Shown: positions 1 through 7,766 of the stretch, piece by piece
How positions within the stretch are numbered: position 1 is the stretch's first letter
Layout: the number at the start of each line of letters is the position of its first letter
Source: Candidatus Yanofskybacteria bacterium RIFCSPHIGHO2_01_FULL_43_32
GTDB lineage: Bacteria > Patescibacteriota > Minisyncoccia > 2-02-FULL-40-12 > GWA2-44-9
Direction of reading: 5' to 3'
Assembly (NCBI GenBank): GCA_001794125.1
Contig: MGJF01000005.1
Location: 1 to 34,065 of the forward strand
Length of the DNA stretch: 34,065 bases
Made by a program: the position numbers and the translations under genes
Notes under the pieces: model-generated
The model's database searches: none
Told to the model about the DNA's origin: nothing
The model's input: the letters and a program-made list of their open reading frames with translations, nothing else

Positions 1-139
1 GAAACTCCTTGGCTAATTCCCTAGAACGTATAAGATGCCTAAAATACTCGCTTGTACTGGCGAATTTTCCCTTTTTTACATCCCTCTCGACCATTTTGGC
101 CATTGCTTCCGGCAATGAAATGTTAATAATGTTTCTCAT
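1..139 (-). CDS. Partial ribbon-helix-helix (ParD/CopG-like) antitoxin, truncated by window edge
   Basis: Reverse complement from the ATG at 139 reads MRNIINISLPEAMAKMVERDVKKGKFASTSEYFRHLIRSRELAKEF..., open to the window edge; ISLPEAM...VKKGKFASTSEYFRHLIR pattern is typical of RHH antitoxins. Not in the supplied ORF track. Confidence 0.62.
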   Translation of the reverse strand, partial: MRNIINISLPEAMAKMVERDVKKGKFASTSEYFRHLIRSRELAKEF

Positions 140-212
140 GTATTACATATTATTACAGCCTGATATCTTTGTCAACATCATTTAAAAATGTTATTCTGTC
201 AAGATAATTAAC

Positions 213-284
213 GCCCTCGTAGCTTAATGGATAAAGCAGGCCCGTCCTAAGGGCAAGATGGGGGTCCGATTCCCTCCGAGGGCA
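213..284 (+). tRNA. tRNA-Arg(CCT)
   Basis: Cloverleaf GCCCTCG...CGAGGGC-A; D arm GCTTAATGGATAAAGC; anticodon loop GTCCTAA; T arm GGGGG TCCGATT CCCTC. No encoded CCA. Confidence 0.88.
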
Positions 285-292
285 TAAAATCA

Positions 293-1726
293 ATGCCTTT
301 ACCCGAAGAAGTCAAAAAAATAATAAAGAAACTTCGAGACTCCGGTTTTCAAGGCTATGCCGTAGGCGGATGCGTCCGAGATTTATTATTGGGCAAGGAG
401 CCTAAAGATTGGGACATCACCACCAATGCCAAGCCGGAAGAAATACAAAAATTGTTTCCTGAAAATGTTTACGAGAACACTTTCGGCACAGTGGCAATTA
501 AGACGGGTTCGGAAAAACCTGAACTTGCGTTAATTGAGATTACGCCATATCGCATTGAAGGAAAATACACCGACAAACGCCATCCTGACAGTATTAAATT
601 CGCCGATAAGCTCGAAGACGACCTCTCGCGGCGCGATTTTACGGTCAACGCAATGGCAATGGATGCAGACGGCAAAGTGGTAGATCTTTTTGACGGCCAG
701 AAAGATTTAAAATCAAAAGTTATAAGAACGGTAGGAGGGCCGGAAGAAAGGTTTGGTGAAGACGCCTTGAGATTATTAAGAGCTGTAAGATTTGCCACGG
801 TCCTTGGTTTTAAGATAGAGAAAAAAACCATTGAAGCTGTGATTAAAAATGCCGACTGGCTGATTGCCATCTCCAAAGAAAGAGTAAGGGATGAATTTGT
901 AAAAATCCTAAATTCCGAAAATGCTTACGATGGTATTATGCTTCTTTATGAAACAGAGTTGCTTAAACACATAGTTCCGGAACTGCTGGAAGGAGTAGGT
1001 GTCGGCCAGAATCTTCATCACATCTATACCGTTTGGGAGCATAATACCTTGGCCTTAAAGTATGCGGCCGGTAAAAATTATTCTTTGGAGGTCCGCCTCG
1101 GCTCGCTGTTCCACGACATCGGCAAGCCCCAAACCAAGAGGGGGGAGGGGAAATATTCTACGTTTTACGGGCATGATGTTGTCGGAGCTAAAATAACCGC
1201 CGGGATAATGGGCCGGCTAAAATTTTCCAAAGAAACCGCCGAAAAAGTAATAAAATTGGTCCGCTATCATCTTTTCTACTATAATGTCGGCGAAGTAACC
1301 GAGTCGTCGGTCAGGCGTTTATTGGCCAATGTCGGCCCTGAAAACATCAATGACCTGATTAAAGTCCGTGAAGCGGACAGGATTGGCTCGGGCAGGCCCA
1401 AAGCCGTGCCCTATAAATTAAGACACATGCAGTATATTATAGACAAGGTTTCCCATGACCCGATTTCCGTAAAAATGTTGAAGATCGGCGGGGAAGAGGT
1501 AATGAAGGAGCTTGATGCCAAACCGGGACCGAAAATCGGATTAATCTTAAATTGCCTCTTGGCTGATGTAATAGACAATCCGACAAAAAACACAAAAGAA
1601 TATCTTGAAAAAAGAATTCATGAGCTTGATAAAAAATCGCCGGAAGAATTAAAAAAATCATTGGAAAAAATAGAAAAAGCCGTCCAGGAAGAGGAGAAAG
1701 GAAGAATGAAAAAATATTATGTCTAA
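293..1726 (+). CDS. cca: CCA tRNA nucleotidyltransferase / poly(A) polymerase family with HD domain
   Basis: GGCVRDLLLGKEPKDWDITTNA and RRDFTVNAMAMD nucleotidyltransferase motifs, RLLRAVRFA, and HD motif LFHDIGKP. Confidence 0.93.
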   Translation: MPLPEEVKKIIKKLRDSGFQGYAVGGCVRDLLLGKEPKDWDITTNAKPEEIQKLFPENVYENTFGTVAIKTGSEKPELALIEITPYRIEGKYTDKRHPDSIKFADKLEDDLSRRDFTVNAMAMDADGKVVDLFDGQKDLKSKVIRTVGGPEERFGEDALRLLRAVRFATVLGFKIEKKTIEAVIKNADWLIAISKERVRDEFVKILNSENAYDGIMLLYETELLKHIVPELLEGVGVGQNLHHIYTVWEHNTLALKYAAGKNYSLEVRLGSLFHDIGKPQTKRGEGKYSTFYGHDVVGAKITAGIMGRLKFSKETAEKVIKLVRYHLFYYNVGEVTESSVRRLLANVGPENINDLIKVREADRIGSGRPKAVPYKLRHMQYIIDKVSHDPISVKMLKIGGEEVMKELDAKPGPKIGLILNCLLADVIDNPTKNTKEYLEKRIHELDKKSPEELKKSLEKIEKAVQEEEKGRMKKYYV

Positions 1727-1730
1727 ATTT

Positions 1731-1802
1731 CAGGCTGTAGTGTAACGGTAACACGCACCGTTCGGGTCGGTGAGATTCCGGGTTCAAATCCCGGCAGCCT
1801 GA
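1731..1802 (+). tRNA. tRNA-Pro(CGG)
   Basis: CAGGCTG...CAGCCTG acceptor with C1-G72 and A73 (Pro identity); anticodon loop TTCGGGT; T arm CCGGG TTCAAAT CCCGG. No encoded CCA. Confidence 0.92.
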
Positions 1803-1816
1803 CAAAAAAATTCTTG

Positions 1817-1887
1817 TGGACCCGGCGGTAATCGAAACCGCGTCCCGGCAATGCGAATGCCGTATATTGCCACTATACGACGGGCCC
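1817..1887 (-). tRNA. tRNA-Ala(CGC)
   Basis: Reverse complement GGGCCCGTCGTATAGTGG...CGGCA TTCGCAT TGCCG...CGCGG TTTCGATT ACCGC CGGGTCC A; G3-U70 pair of Ala. No encoded CCA. Confidence 0.92.
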
Positions 1888-1913
1888 GTTTTAATCCAAT
1901 AATTCTATCAAAA

Positions 1914-3881
1914 ATGGACAGTATTTTCCAGAGTTTAAACGAAAAACAGATAGAAGCCGTCAAAGCAATTGACGGCCCTGTTTTAGTTATTTCCGGTCCG
2001 GGTTCAGGTAAAACCAGATGTCTGACCCATCGGGTGGCCTATTTAATTTCTCAAGGAATAAGACCCGATAACATTTTAGCCATAACCTTCACCAACAAAG
2101 CGGCAAATGAGATGAAAGAAAGAACTGGCAAATTGCTTAAACAAAAAGAAAAATTTGGCCAGCCGATAATAGGCACTTTTCATTCGGTTTGTCTAAGAAT
2201 ATTAAGGAGAGAAATTCCTCTTCTGGGTTATAAATCAAGTTTTTCAATTTTTGATTCTAACGATCAGCTAAGCTTGGTAAAGAGAGTAATGACCGGTCTG
2301 GAAATAGACTCCAAAAAATATAACCCGCATTTAATTTTAAACAAAATATCCAAACTAAAAACCGACCTGATTTTCCCCGAGAATTATAACCCCACGGAAT
2401 TCTTCACAAAAATTGTTTCCCGGGTCTATAGTAATTATCAGGCCGAATTAAAAAAAATGAACGGCCTGGATTTTAATGATTTGATCATTTTGACGGTTAA
2501 GATATTCAAACAAAATCCGGATATTCTGGAAAAATACCAAAATTATTGGAAATATATCCTTGTAGACGAATATCAGGACACAAGTCACGACCAATATACT
2601 CTGGTAAAACTTCTTTCGGCCAAGAACAGAAACATTTTTGCTATAGGCGATGATGCCCAGTCAATCTACGCTTTCCGCGACGCCGACATCCGGAATATTC
2701 TTAACTTCCAGAAAGATTACCCTGATGCAAAAATTGTTTTCCTTGAACAGAACTATCGCTCCACTAAAAATATTTTAGCCGCGGCTCAAAATATAATCTC
2801 CAATAACCAGACACAGGTTCCGAAAGAATTGTGGACCGAGAACGTGAAGGGGGAGAAAATTCACATTAAAGAAACCCTGAACGAAAGGGCCGAAGCTGAA
2901 TTTATGGTTGATAAGATGGACCAGCTAATGGAGTCGGGCTACAAAATTAAGGATTTTACAATTCTGTACCGCACTCATGCCCAATCGAGAGCTATTGAAG
3001 AAGCGCTTATTACCAGGGGGTTCCCGTATCAAATCGTGGGCGGAATCAGATTCTATGAAAGAAAAGAAATAAAAGACATCCTGGCCTACTTGCGATTCAT
3101 GGTCAACCCGGCCGATTTGATAAGTTTTGAAAGAATTTACAATGTTCCCACAAGGGGGATAGGGGAAACAACTTTTAACAAAATTGTTGCAATTAACGAA
3201 AAGGATCTGATTCAATCGATTGGAACGCTGGCCAAAGAAAAAGGCGACACCAAGCAGGCCAAATCTTTAGCCGAATTTAAAAAACTCCTGACCGACTTAT
3301 CCGAAAAGAAGGACGAGAAGAGTCTGACTTCGGTTATAAAATATGTGGTAAAAAGAGTCGGCTATGAAGATTATCTTAAAGCTTTGGTTGCAAAAAAAGA
3401 ACTGTACGATAACACTGCGGATAAGATGGAAAATCTGAAGGAACTTTTAACTGTAGCCAGAAAATATGACATGCTCAAAGGAGAAGAGGGGATAGAAAAG
3501 TTTCTGGAAGAAATAACATTACTTCAGGAGACTGACAAGCTTAAGGATTCGGCCGACAAAATAACTCTTATGACAATTCATTCTTCCAAAGGCCTGGAGT
3601 TTCCTGTTGTTTTTATAGCCGGAATGGAAGAGGGGCTTTTCCCGCACAGCCGGGCCACGTTGGCGCCGTTGGAACTGGAAGAAGAGAGACGGCTTTGTTA
3701 TGTAGCCATTACCCGGGCCAAGGACAGACTGATTCTAACTCACGCTAAATATCGAACAATCTTCGGAACAACCCAACATAACCTTCCCTCAAGATTTATT
3801 AACGAAATGCCCCAGGACGTTTTACAAATCCAGCCCCTCTTTGAAAACAACTACTTCGAAGACGAAGTAGTTGAATACTAA
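1914..3881 (+). CDS. pcrA: UvrD/PcrA-type SF1 DNA helicase
   Basis: Walker A SGPGSGKTRCLTHRV, VDEYQDTSHDQY, GDDAQSIYAFRDA, TIHSSKGLEFPVVFIAGMEEGLFPH, EEERRLCYVAITRAKDRL. Start placed at MDSIFQSLNEKQ; the upstream ORF extension overlaps tRNA-Ala. Confidence 0.95.
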   Translation: MDSIFQSLNEKQIEAVKAIDGPVLVISGPGSGKTRCLTHRVAYLISQGIRPDNILAITFTNKAANEMKERTGKLLKQKEKFGQPIIGTFHSVCLRILRREIPLLGYKSSFSIFDSNDQLSLVKRVMTGLEIDSKKYNPHLILNKISKLKTDLIFPENYNPTEFFTKIVSRVYSNYQAELKKMNGLDFNDLIILTVKIFKQNPDILEKYQNYWKYILVDEYQDTSHDQYTLVKLLSAKNRNIFAIGDDAQSIYAFRDADIRNILNFQKDYPDAKIVFLEQNYRSTKNILAAAQNIISNNQTQVPKELWTENVKGEKIHIKETLNERAEAEFMVDKMDQLMESGYKIKDFTILYRTHAQSRAIEEALITRGFPYQIVGGIRFYERKEIKDILAYLRFMVNPADLISFERIYNVPTRGIGETTFNKIVAINEKDLIQSIGTLAKEKGDTKQAKSLAEFKKLLTDLSEKKDEKSLTSVIKYVVKRVGYEDYLKALVAKKELYDNTADKMENLKELLTVARKYDMLKGEEGIEKFLEEITLLQETDKLKDSADKITLMTIHSSKGLEFPVVFIAGMEEGLFPHSRATLAPLELEEERRLCYVAITRAKDRLILTHAKYRTIFGTTQHNLPSRFINEMPQDVLQIQPLFENNYFEDEVVEY

Positions 3882-3914
3882 CTTTCCATAAGCCTTGCTT
3901 ATGGAAAGTTAGTA
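3848..3914. repeat. REP-like double hairpin, copy 1 (upstream of RAYT, overlapping the uvrD 3' end)
   Basis: CAACTACTTCG-AAGA-CGAAGTAGTTG (3848-3873) then TACTAACTTTCCATAAG-CCTTG-CTTATGGAAAGTTAGTA (3876-3914, perfect 17-bp arms). Confidence 0.85.
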
Positions 3915-3930
3915 GAATATACTCACGAGC

Positions 3931-4626
3931 ATGGGAATACGTAAAATCATTATAGCAGAAGATGAATATTATCACTTCTACAACCGAGGCAACAGCAAGC
4001 AAGCTATTTTTCTTGACAGTAAAGATTATGATCGTTTTATAAAACTCTTATTTATCTGTAATTCCAGAAAAAACGTCAGTTTTAGGGTTGACATAGTCGA
4101 GAAAGGAATAGATGTTTGGGATTTTAATCGAGAAGATCCGCTTGTTTCCATCTGTTCTTGGGTTTTAATGCCAAATCATTTTCACTTATACATAAAAGCT
4201 CTAAGTAACAACGGGCCAGCTTTGTTTATGTTAAAAATCGGCACCGCATATGCAAAATATTTTAATGCTAAATATAATCGCACCGGATCTTTATTTGAAG
4301 GAAAATTCAAATCGGTGCACGTGGAAAATGATATGCAAGCTAGATACCTTTTTTCTTACATTCATTTGAATCCAGTAAAAATAATCCAGCCCACATGGAA
4401 AGAAGAGGGGATTAAGGACAAAAAAGCAGCCATCAAATTTGTCGAAAACTATAGATACTCCAGCTTTAAGGATTGGGCGGGGTCTGAAAGAAAAGAGTCA
4501 TTAATCCTTAACAAACAAGAATTATATAATATTCTCCCCACAAACTTCTCACCGAGAGATGATGTGTTTCATTGGTTAGCTGAAGGTTCCACAAGCAAGG
4601 CTTATGGAGAAGATAATGAAACATGA
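3931..4626 (+). CDS. REP-associated tyrosine transposase (RAYT, Y1_Tnp/IS200-like HUH family)
   Basis: YHFYNRGNSKQAIF, WVLMPNHFHLYIKAL (HxH of the HUH motif), FEGKFKSVHVENDMQARYLFSYIHLNPVK, YRYSSFKDW are characteristic RAYT motifs. Confidence 0.9.
   Translation: MGIRKIIIAEDEYYHFYNRGNSKQAIFLDSKDYDRFIKLLFICNSRKNVSFRVDIVEKGIDVWDFNREDPLVSICSWVLMPNHFHLYIKALSNNGPALFMLKIGTAYAKYFNAKYNRTGSLFEGKFKSVHVENDMQARYLFSYIHLNPVKIIQPTWKEEGIKDKKAAIKFVENYRYSSFKDWAGSERKESLILNKQELYNILPTNFSPRDDVFHWLAEGSTSKAYGEDNET
4587..4611. repeat. REP-like palindrome, degenerate inverted copy at the RAYT 3' end
   Basis: TTCCACAAGCAAGGCTTATGGAGAA; its reverse complement contains TCCATAAGCCTTGCTTGTGGAA, one mismatch from the core TCCATAAGCCTTGCTTATGGAA. 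Confidence 0.7.
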
Positions 4627-5432
4627 AACTATTCCCAAAAAAATCATTGGGGCAAAATTTTCTTATAAATCAAGGCATTTTGGATAAAATAATCCAGGCC
4701 GTCGAGGTCGAACCGGAAGATATTATTATTGAGGTCGGGCCCGGAACTGGAAATTTAACAGAAAAACTTGCAAAAAAAGCTGATCAAGTCATAGCAATTG
4801 AAAAAGATAGACGATTAATTGAGCTACTTAAAGAAAAATTCAAAGATTCTAATATTGAAATAGTGGAGGGTGATGCCCTGGAAGTAGATATTGGAAATCT
4901 ACTCCTTTCTTCCATAAGCCTTGCTTATGGAAGAAAGGTAAATTATAAAGTGGTGGGGAATATTCCATATTATATTACTTCAAACCTGCTCCGAACCATA
5001 TTTGAAAAATGGCCCAAGCCGAAATTAATAGTTCTGACGGTTCAAAAAGAAGTGGCCAAAAGAATCGTGGCCAAACCGCCCGACATGAACCTGTTGGCAT
5101 TATCTGTCCAATTTTATTCCAGTCCTGAAATAATCGGTTATGTTTCCAAGGGCAGTTTCCGGCCGATGCCAAAAGTTGATTCGGCAATAATCAAACTCAC
5201 ACCACACGCCACGCAACACGCAATAGAGGAAACAGAAAGGTTTTTCAAATTAATAAAAGCCGGCTTTTCCGGAAAGAGGAAGCAGTTAATAAATAATTTG
5301 GTTAAAAATTTTGGTATAATGAGAGAGAACCTGCTCAAGATATTCGAAAAAACGGGTCTCGAGCCCGATATTCGGGCGGAAAACCTTTCATTGAACCAAT
5401 GGATAGAGTTATCAAAATTTATGGAAAAATAG
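4623..5432 (+). CDS. rsmA: 16S rRNA (adenine(1518)-N(6)/adenine(1519)-N(6))-dimethyltransferase
   Basis: KKSLGQNFLINQGILDKI, VEVGPGTGNLTEKLA-like motif I, VVGNIPYYITSNLL (NIPY), FRPMPKVDSAIIKL. Confidence 0.95.
   Translation: MKLFPKKSLGQNFLINQGILDKIIQAVEVEPEDIIIEVGPGTGNLTEKLAKKADQVIAIEKDRRLIELLKEKFKDSNIEIVEGDALEVDIGNLLLSSISLAYGRKVNYKVVGNIPYYITSNLLRTIFEKWPKPKLIVLTVQKEVAKRIVAKPPDMNLLALSVQFYSSPEIIGYVSKGSFRPMPKVDSAIIKLTPHATQHAIEETERFFKLIKAGFSGKRKQLINNLVKNFGIMRENLLKIFEKTGLEPDIRAENLSLNQWIELSKFMEK
4884..4938. repeat. REP-like double hairpin, copy 2, in frame inside rsmA
   Basis: GTAGAT-ATTGGAA-ATCTAC (4884-4902) then CCTTTCTTCCATAAG-CCTTG-CTTATGGAAGAAAGG (4904-4938); 23-nt core TTCCATAAGCCTTGCTTATGGAA identical to copy 1. 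Confidence 0.85.
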
Positions 5433-6886
5433 CCCGTCTGCGCCCTTCCGGTTTCTGGCCAGGTTTTATTGTCGGATTAATTTATTTCTCTTACATATTC
5501 AGGTGGTATTGGCCGCTATATCCGCTTACTAATTTTGGCATTGAGAGCAATGTTCTTTCTGTTGTCTTTATATTATTCATGTTTTCCTTGAGTATAGCCG
5601 GAACAGCTTTATTCTGGGGCTTATTTTCTTTTTTTATACTCAAGGCAACGAAAAAAAGTTCCACTTTTTGGATTCCTTTAATAGCCGCTGGCACTTTTGT
5701 GTTTGCTGAATACGCGAAAGCCTGGGGATTTGGGCTTCTGTGGCTTGGCAATGGAAGCCTGCTCGGCCCACACTGGACCTTAGGAAATCCTGCTTATCTT
5801 TTTGTCTCTTGGCCGTTTATTTTAAGAATTTCTTCTGTTTGGGGAATTTACGGAATAGATTTTTTGTTGATATGGACGATAAGCATTGTTTACCTTTTAG
5901 CCACCGGTAAATATACAGCCAGTTCAAGAATTTTTCTATTAAATCTCGGGTTAATAATTTTTATATTTTTTATAACAATCGGACTTTCCACAAAAAGTAA
6001 TGAAATACTGACGCCAAACACAATAAAAATTTCCCTAATACAAACCGATGACCCTGCAAAATTTAAATTCTCCGCGGATGAAGTGCTCGATAATTACGCT
6101 AAAAAAATAAGAATGCTAAAAGAGACGGCAGGTGCGGTTGACGGGGGAATCGTTATCTTTCCGGAAAGCTCAAATTTTTCAAAGACCTTGCTTAGTTTTT
6201 TAGACAATAATTCCGCAAAAAATTATTTTAACAGACTCTCTGATAAAGAGTTTGTTATTATAGACCATAACATATTGCAGGACCAGGAAGGTTACAAGTC
6301 AAAAACCTTGTTTATTAATTCCAAAAACGGGGTTTCCGGATTTTATGATAAACAGTTATTAACGCCCGCCGGAGAATACCTGCCCTACATTTTAAAATTG
6401 TTTTTTTTCGCCTTGAGAAAAAGTGTGCCCATCGGAGAAAACTATGAGTTGAAAGCAGGAACACACTCTGAATTACTGAATTATGACAATTTACCAATAA
6501 AGATTCTCGTATGCTCGGATGTCGTTTCTCCGGGCATATCATCTAAGAACCAATATGGTTTATTGGTATTTCTCCAAAACTTGAGCGGATTTAAGGGTAG
6601 CAAGACGATAGAATCTCAATTCTTGTCTATGTTGAGATTTAGAGCGGCTGAAAACGGGAAATATGCCGTTTTGGCCTCCAATTTTGCCCGTTCTTATGTC
6701 ATAGACAATAGTGGAAATATCGTAAAATCAACGGATTCCAGCGGCTACCAGATATTAACAGCTGACGTTGTGCCCAACAAAGAACGTACGTGGTATAATA
6801 AGTTAGGTGATTTGCCAATTTTATTGTTGTCTTTGGCTATTTTCGGCTTAGGACTAAAAAATCTTAGAAATGCCAAACAAGATTAA
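5399..6886 (+). CDS. lnt: Apolipoprotein N-acyltransferase-like membrane protein with CN-hydrolase domain
   Basis: N-terminal multi-TM segment, FAEYAKAWGFGLLWLGNGSLLG, GGIVIFPESSNF, FYDKQLLTPAGEYLPY, ILVCSDVVSP: Lnt-type nitrilase fold. Confidence 0.8.
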   Translation: MDRVIKIYGKIARLRPSGFWPGFIVGLIYFSYIFRWYWPLYPLTNFGIESNVLSVVFILFMFSLSIAGTALFWGLFSFFILKATKKSSTFWIPLIAAGTFVFAEYAKAWGFGLLWLGNGSLLGPHWTLGNPAYLFVSWPFILRISSVWGIYGIDFLLIWTISIVYLLATGKYTASSRIFLLNLGLIIFIFFITIGLSTKSNEILTPNTIKISLIQTDDPAKFKFSADEVLDNYAKKIRMLKETAGAVDGGIVIFPESSNFSKTLLSFLDNNSAKNYFNRLSDKEFVIIDHNILQDQEGYKSKTLFINSKNGVSGFYDKQLLTPAGEYLPYILKLFFFALRKSVPIGENYELKAGTHSELLNYDNLPIKILVCSDVVSPGISSKNQYGLLVFLQNLSGFKGSKTIESQFLSMLRFRAAENGKYAVLASNFARSYVIDNSGNIVKSTDSSGYQILTADVVPNKERTWYNKLGDLPILLLSLAIFGLGLKNLRNAKQD

Positions 6887-7766
6887 AATATTTTTCGGTT
6901 TTCTGGCAGTAATTGCCCTGTTTTCGGTTTACAGCGTTTTCAATTCCTTAAGCGGTAAATCCGCTCCTTTTGCGGCTATCGGCATACAAAATACCTTGCC
7001 AAGCCCCGATACTGACGCCGACCATGACGGACTGACTAATCGAGAGGAATCCTACTGGAACACTGACTTTCAAAATCCTGACACCGACGGCGATGGTTTT
7101 AAGGACGGAGAAGAGGTGGTGTCGGGGCATGACCCTTTAAAACCCGGACCAAATGATCTTTTAGCCAATTCCGCAAATTTAACGGAAAAAATACAAAACT
7201 TAGTCGTTGGAGGTATTTATTCTACGGATTTAAAACCCGATAACAAAAATTTTGATTCATCTATTGGAAACATATCCGCTGTAATCGTTGACGACTTTTA
7301 CCAATCTCAATCATTCCAAAAACCTCAAATAACCTTGACAAACAATTCCAAAGAAAACCAAGAATTATATCTAAAAAATACCGCGCAAATAATAAAGCAA
7401 CTTCTTCTGGCGCCCAATAATAATATCAGCGCCAAAGCCACCGGCGACCAATATATTGTTCTTCTTTCGGGATTAAAAAACAACTTCAAAGACGCTTACC
7501 GAGATTTGGCCCAAATGTCCGTTCCTAATGGTTGGCAGGAAATACACTATAACCTGTTAGACATAGTCAACCGGTCAACGGTGAATTATGAATCCTTAGG
7601 CTCTTACCAGACCGACCCCTACAGATCCTATATCGCTCTTGAAGATATTAAGAATATGGATAGCGATATAAAAGAACTGATAAAGCAGGTTAATTCACGC
7701 ATTACCCAAAACCATTTAAACCCTGATGACAACTTCTACAAACTCTTAAATCAGCTTTTCAAATAA
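6870..7766 (+). CDS. Secreted/anchored protein with thrombospondin type 3 (Ca-binding) repeats
   Basis: N-terminal TM/signal; DTDADHDGLTNREESYWNTDFQNPDTDGDGFKDGEEVVSGHDPLKPG. Confidence 0.8.
   Translation: MPNKIKIFFGFLAVIALFSVYSVFNSLSGKSAPFAAIGIQNTLPSPDTDADHDGLTNREESYWNTDFQNPDTDGDGFKDGEEVVSGHDPLKPGPNDLLANSANLTEKIQNLVVGGIYSTDLKPDNKNFDSSIGNISAVIVDDFYQSQSFQKPQITLTNNSKENQELYLKNTAQIIKQLLLAPNNNISAKATGDQYIVLLSGLKNNFKDAYRDLAQMSVPNGWQEIHYNLLDIVNRSTVNYESLGSYQTDPYRSYIALEDIKNMDSDIKELIKQVNSRITQNHLNPDDNFYKLLNQLFK

Noticed and set aside
1437-1805. 122-aa minus ORF (MSGCRDLNPESHRPERCVLPLHYSLK...)
   Set aside because: Starts inside tRNA-Pro on the wrong strand, then runs antisense to cca; the peptide is the familiar spurious translation of antisense tRNA.
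1851-1913. N-terminal extension of the UvrD ORF in the ORF track
   Set aside because: It is read through antisense tRNA-Ala; the helicase homology begins at MDSIFQSLNEKQ.
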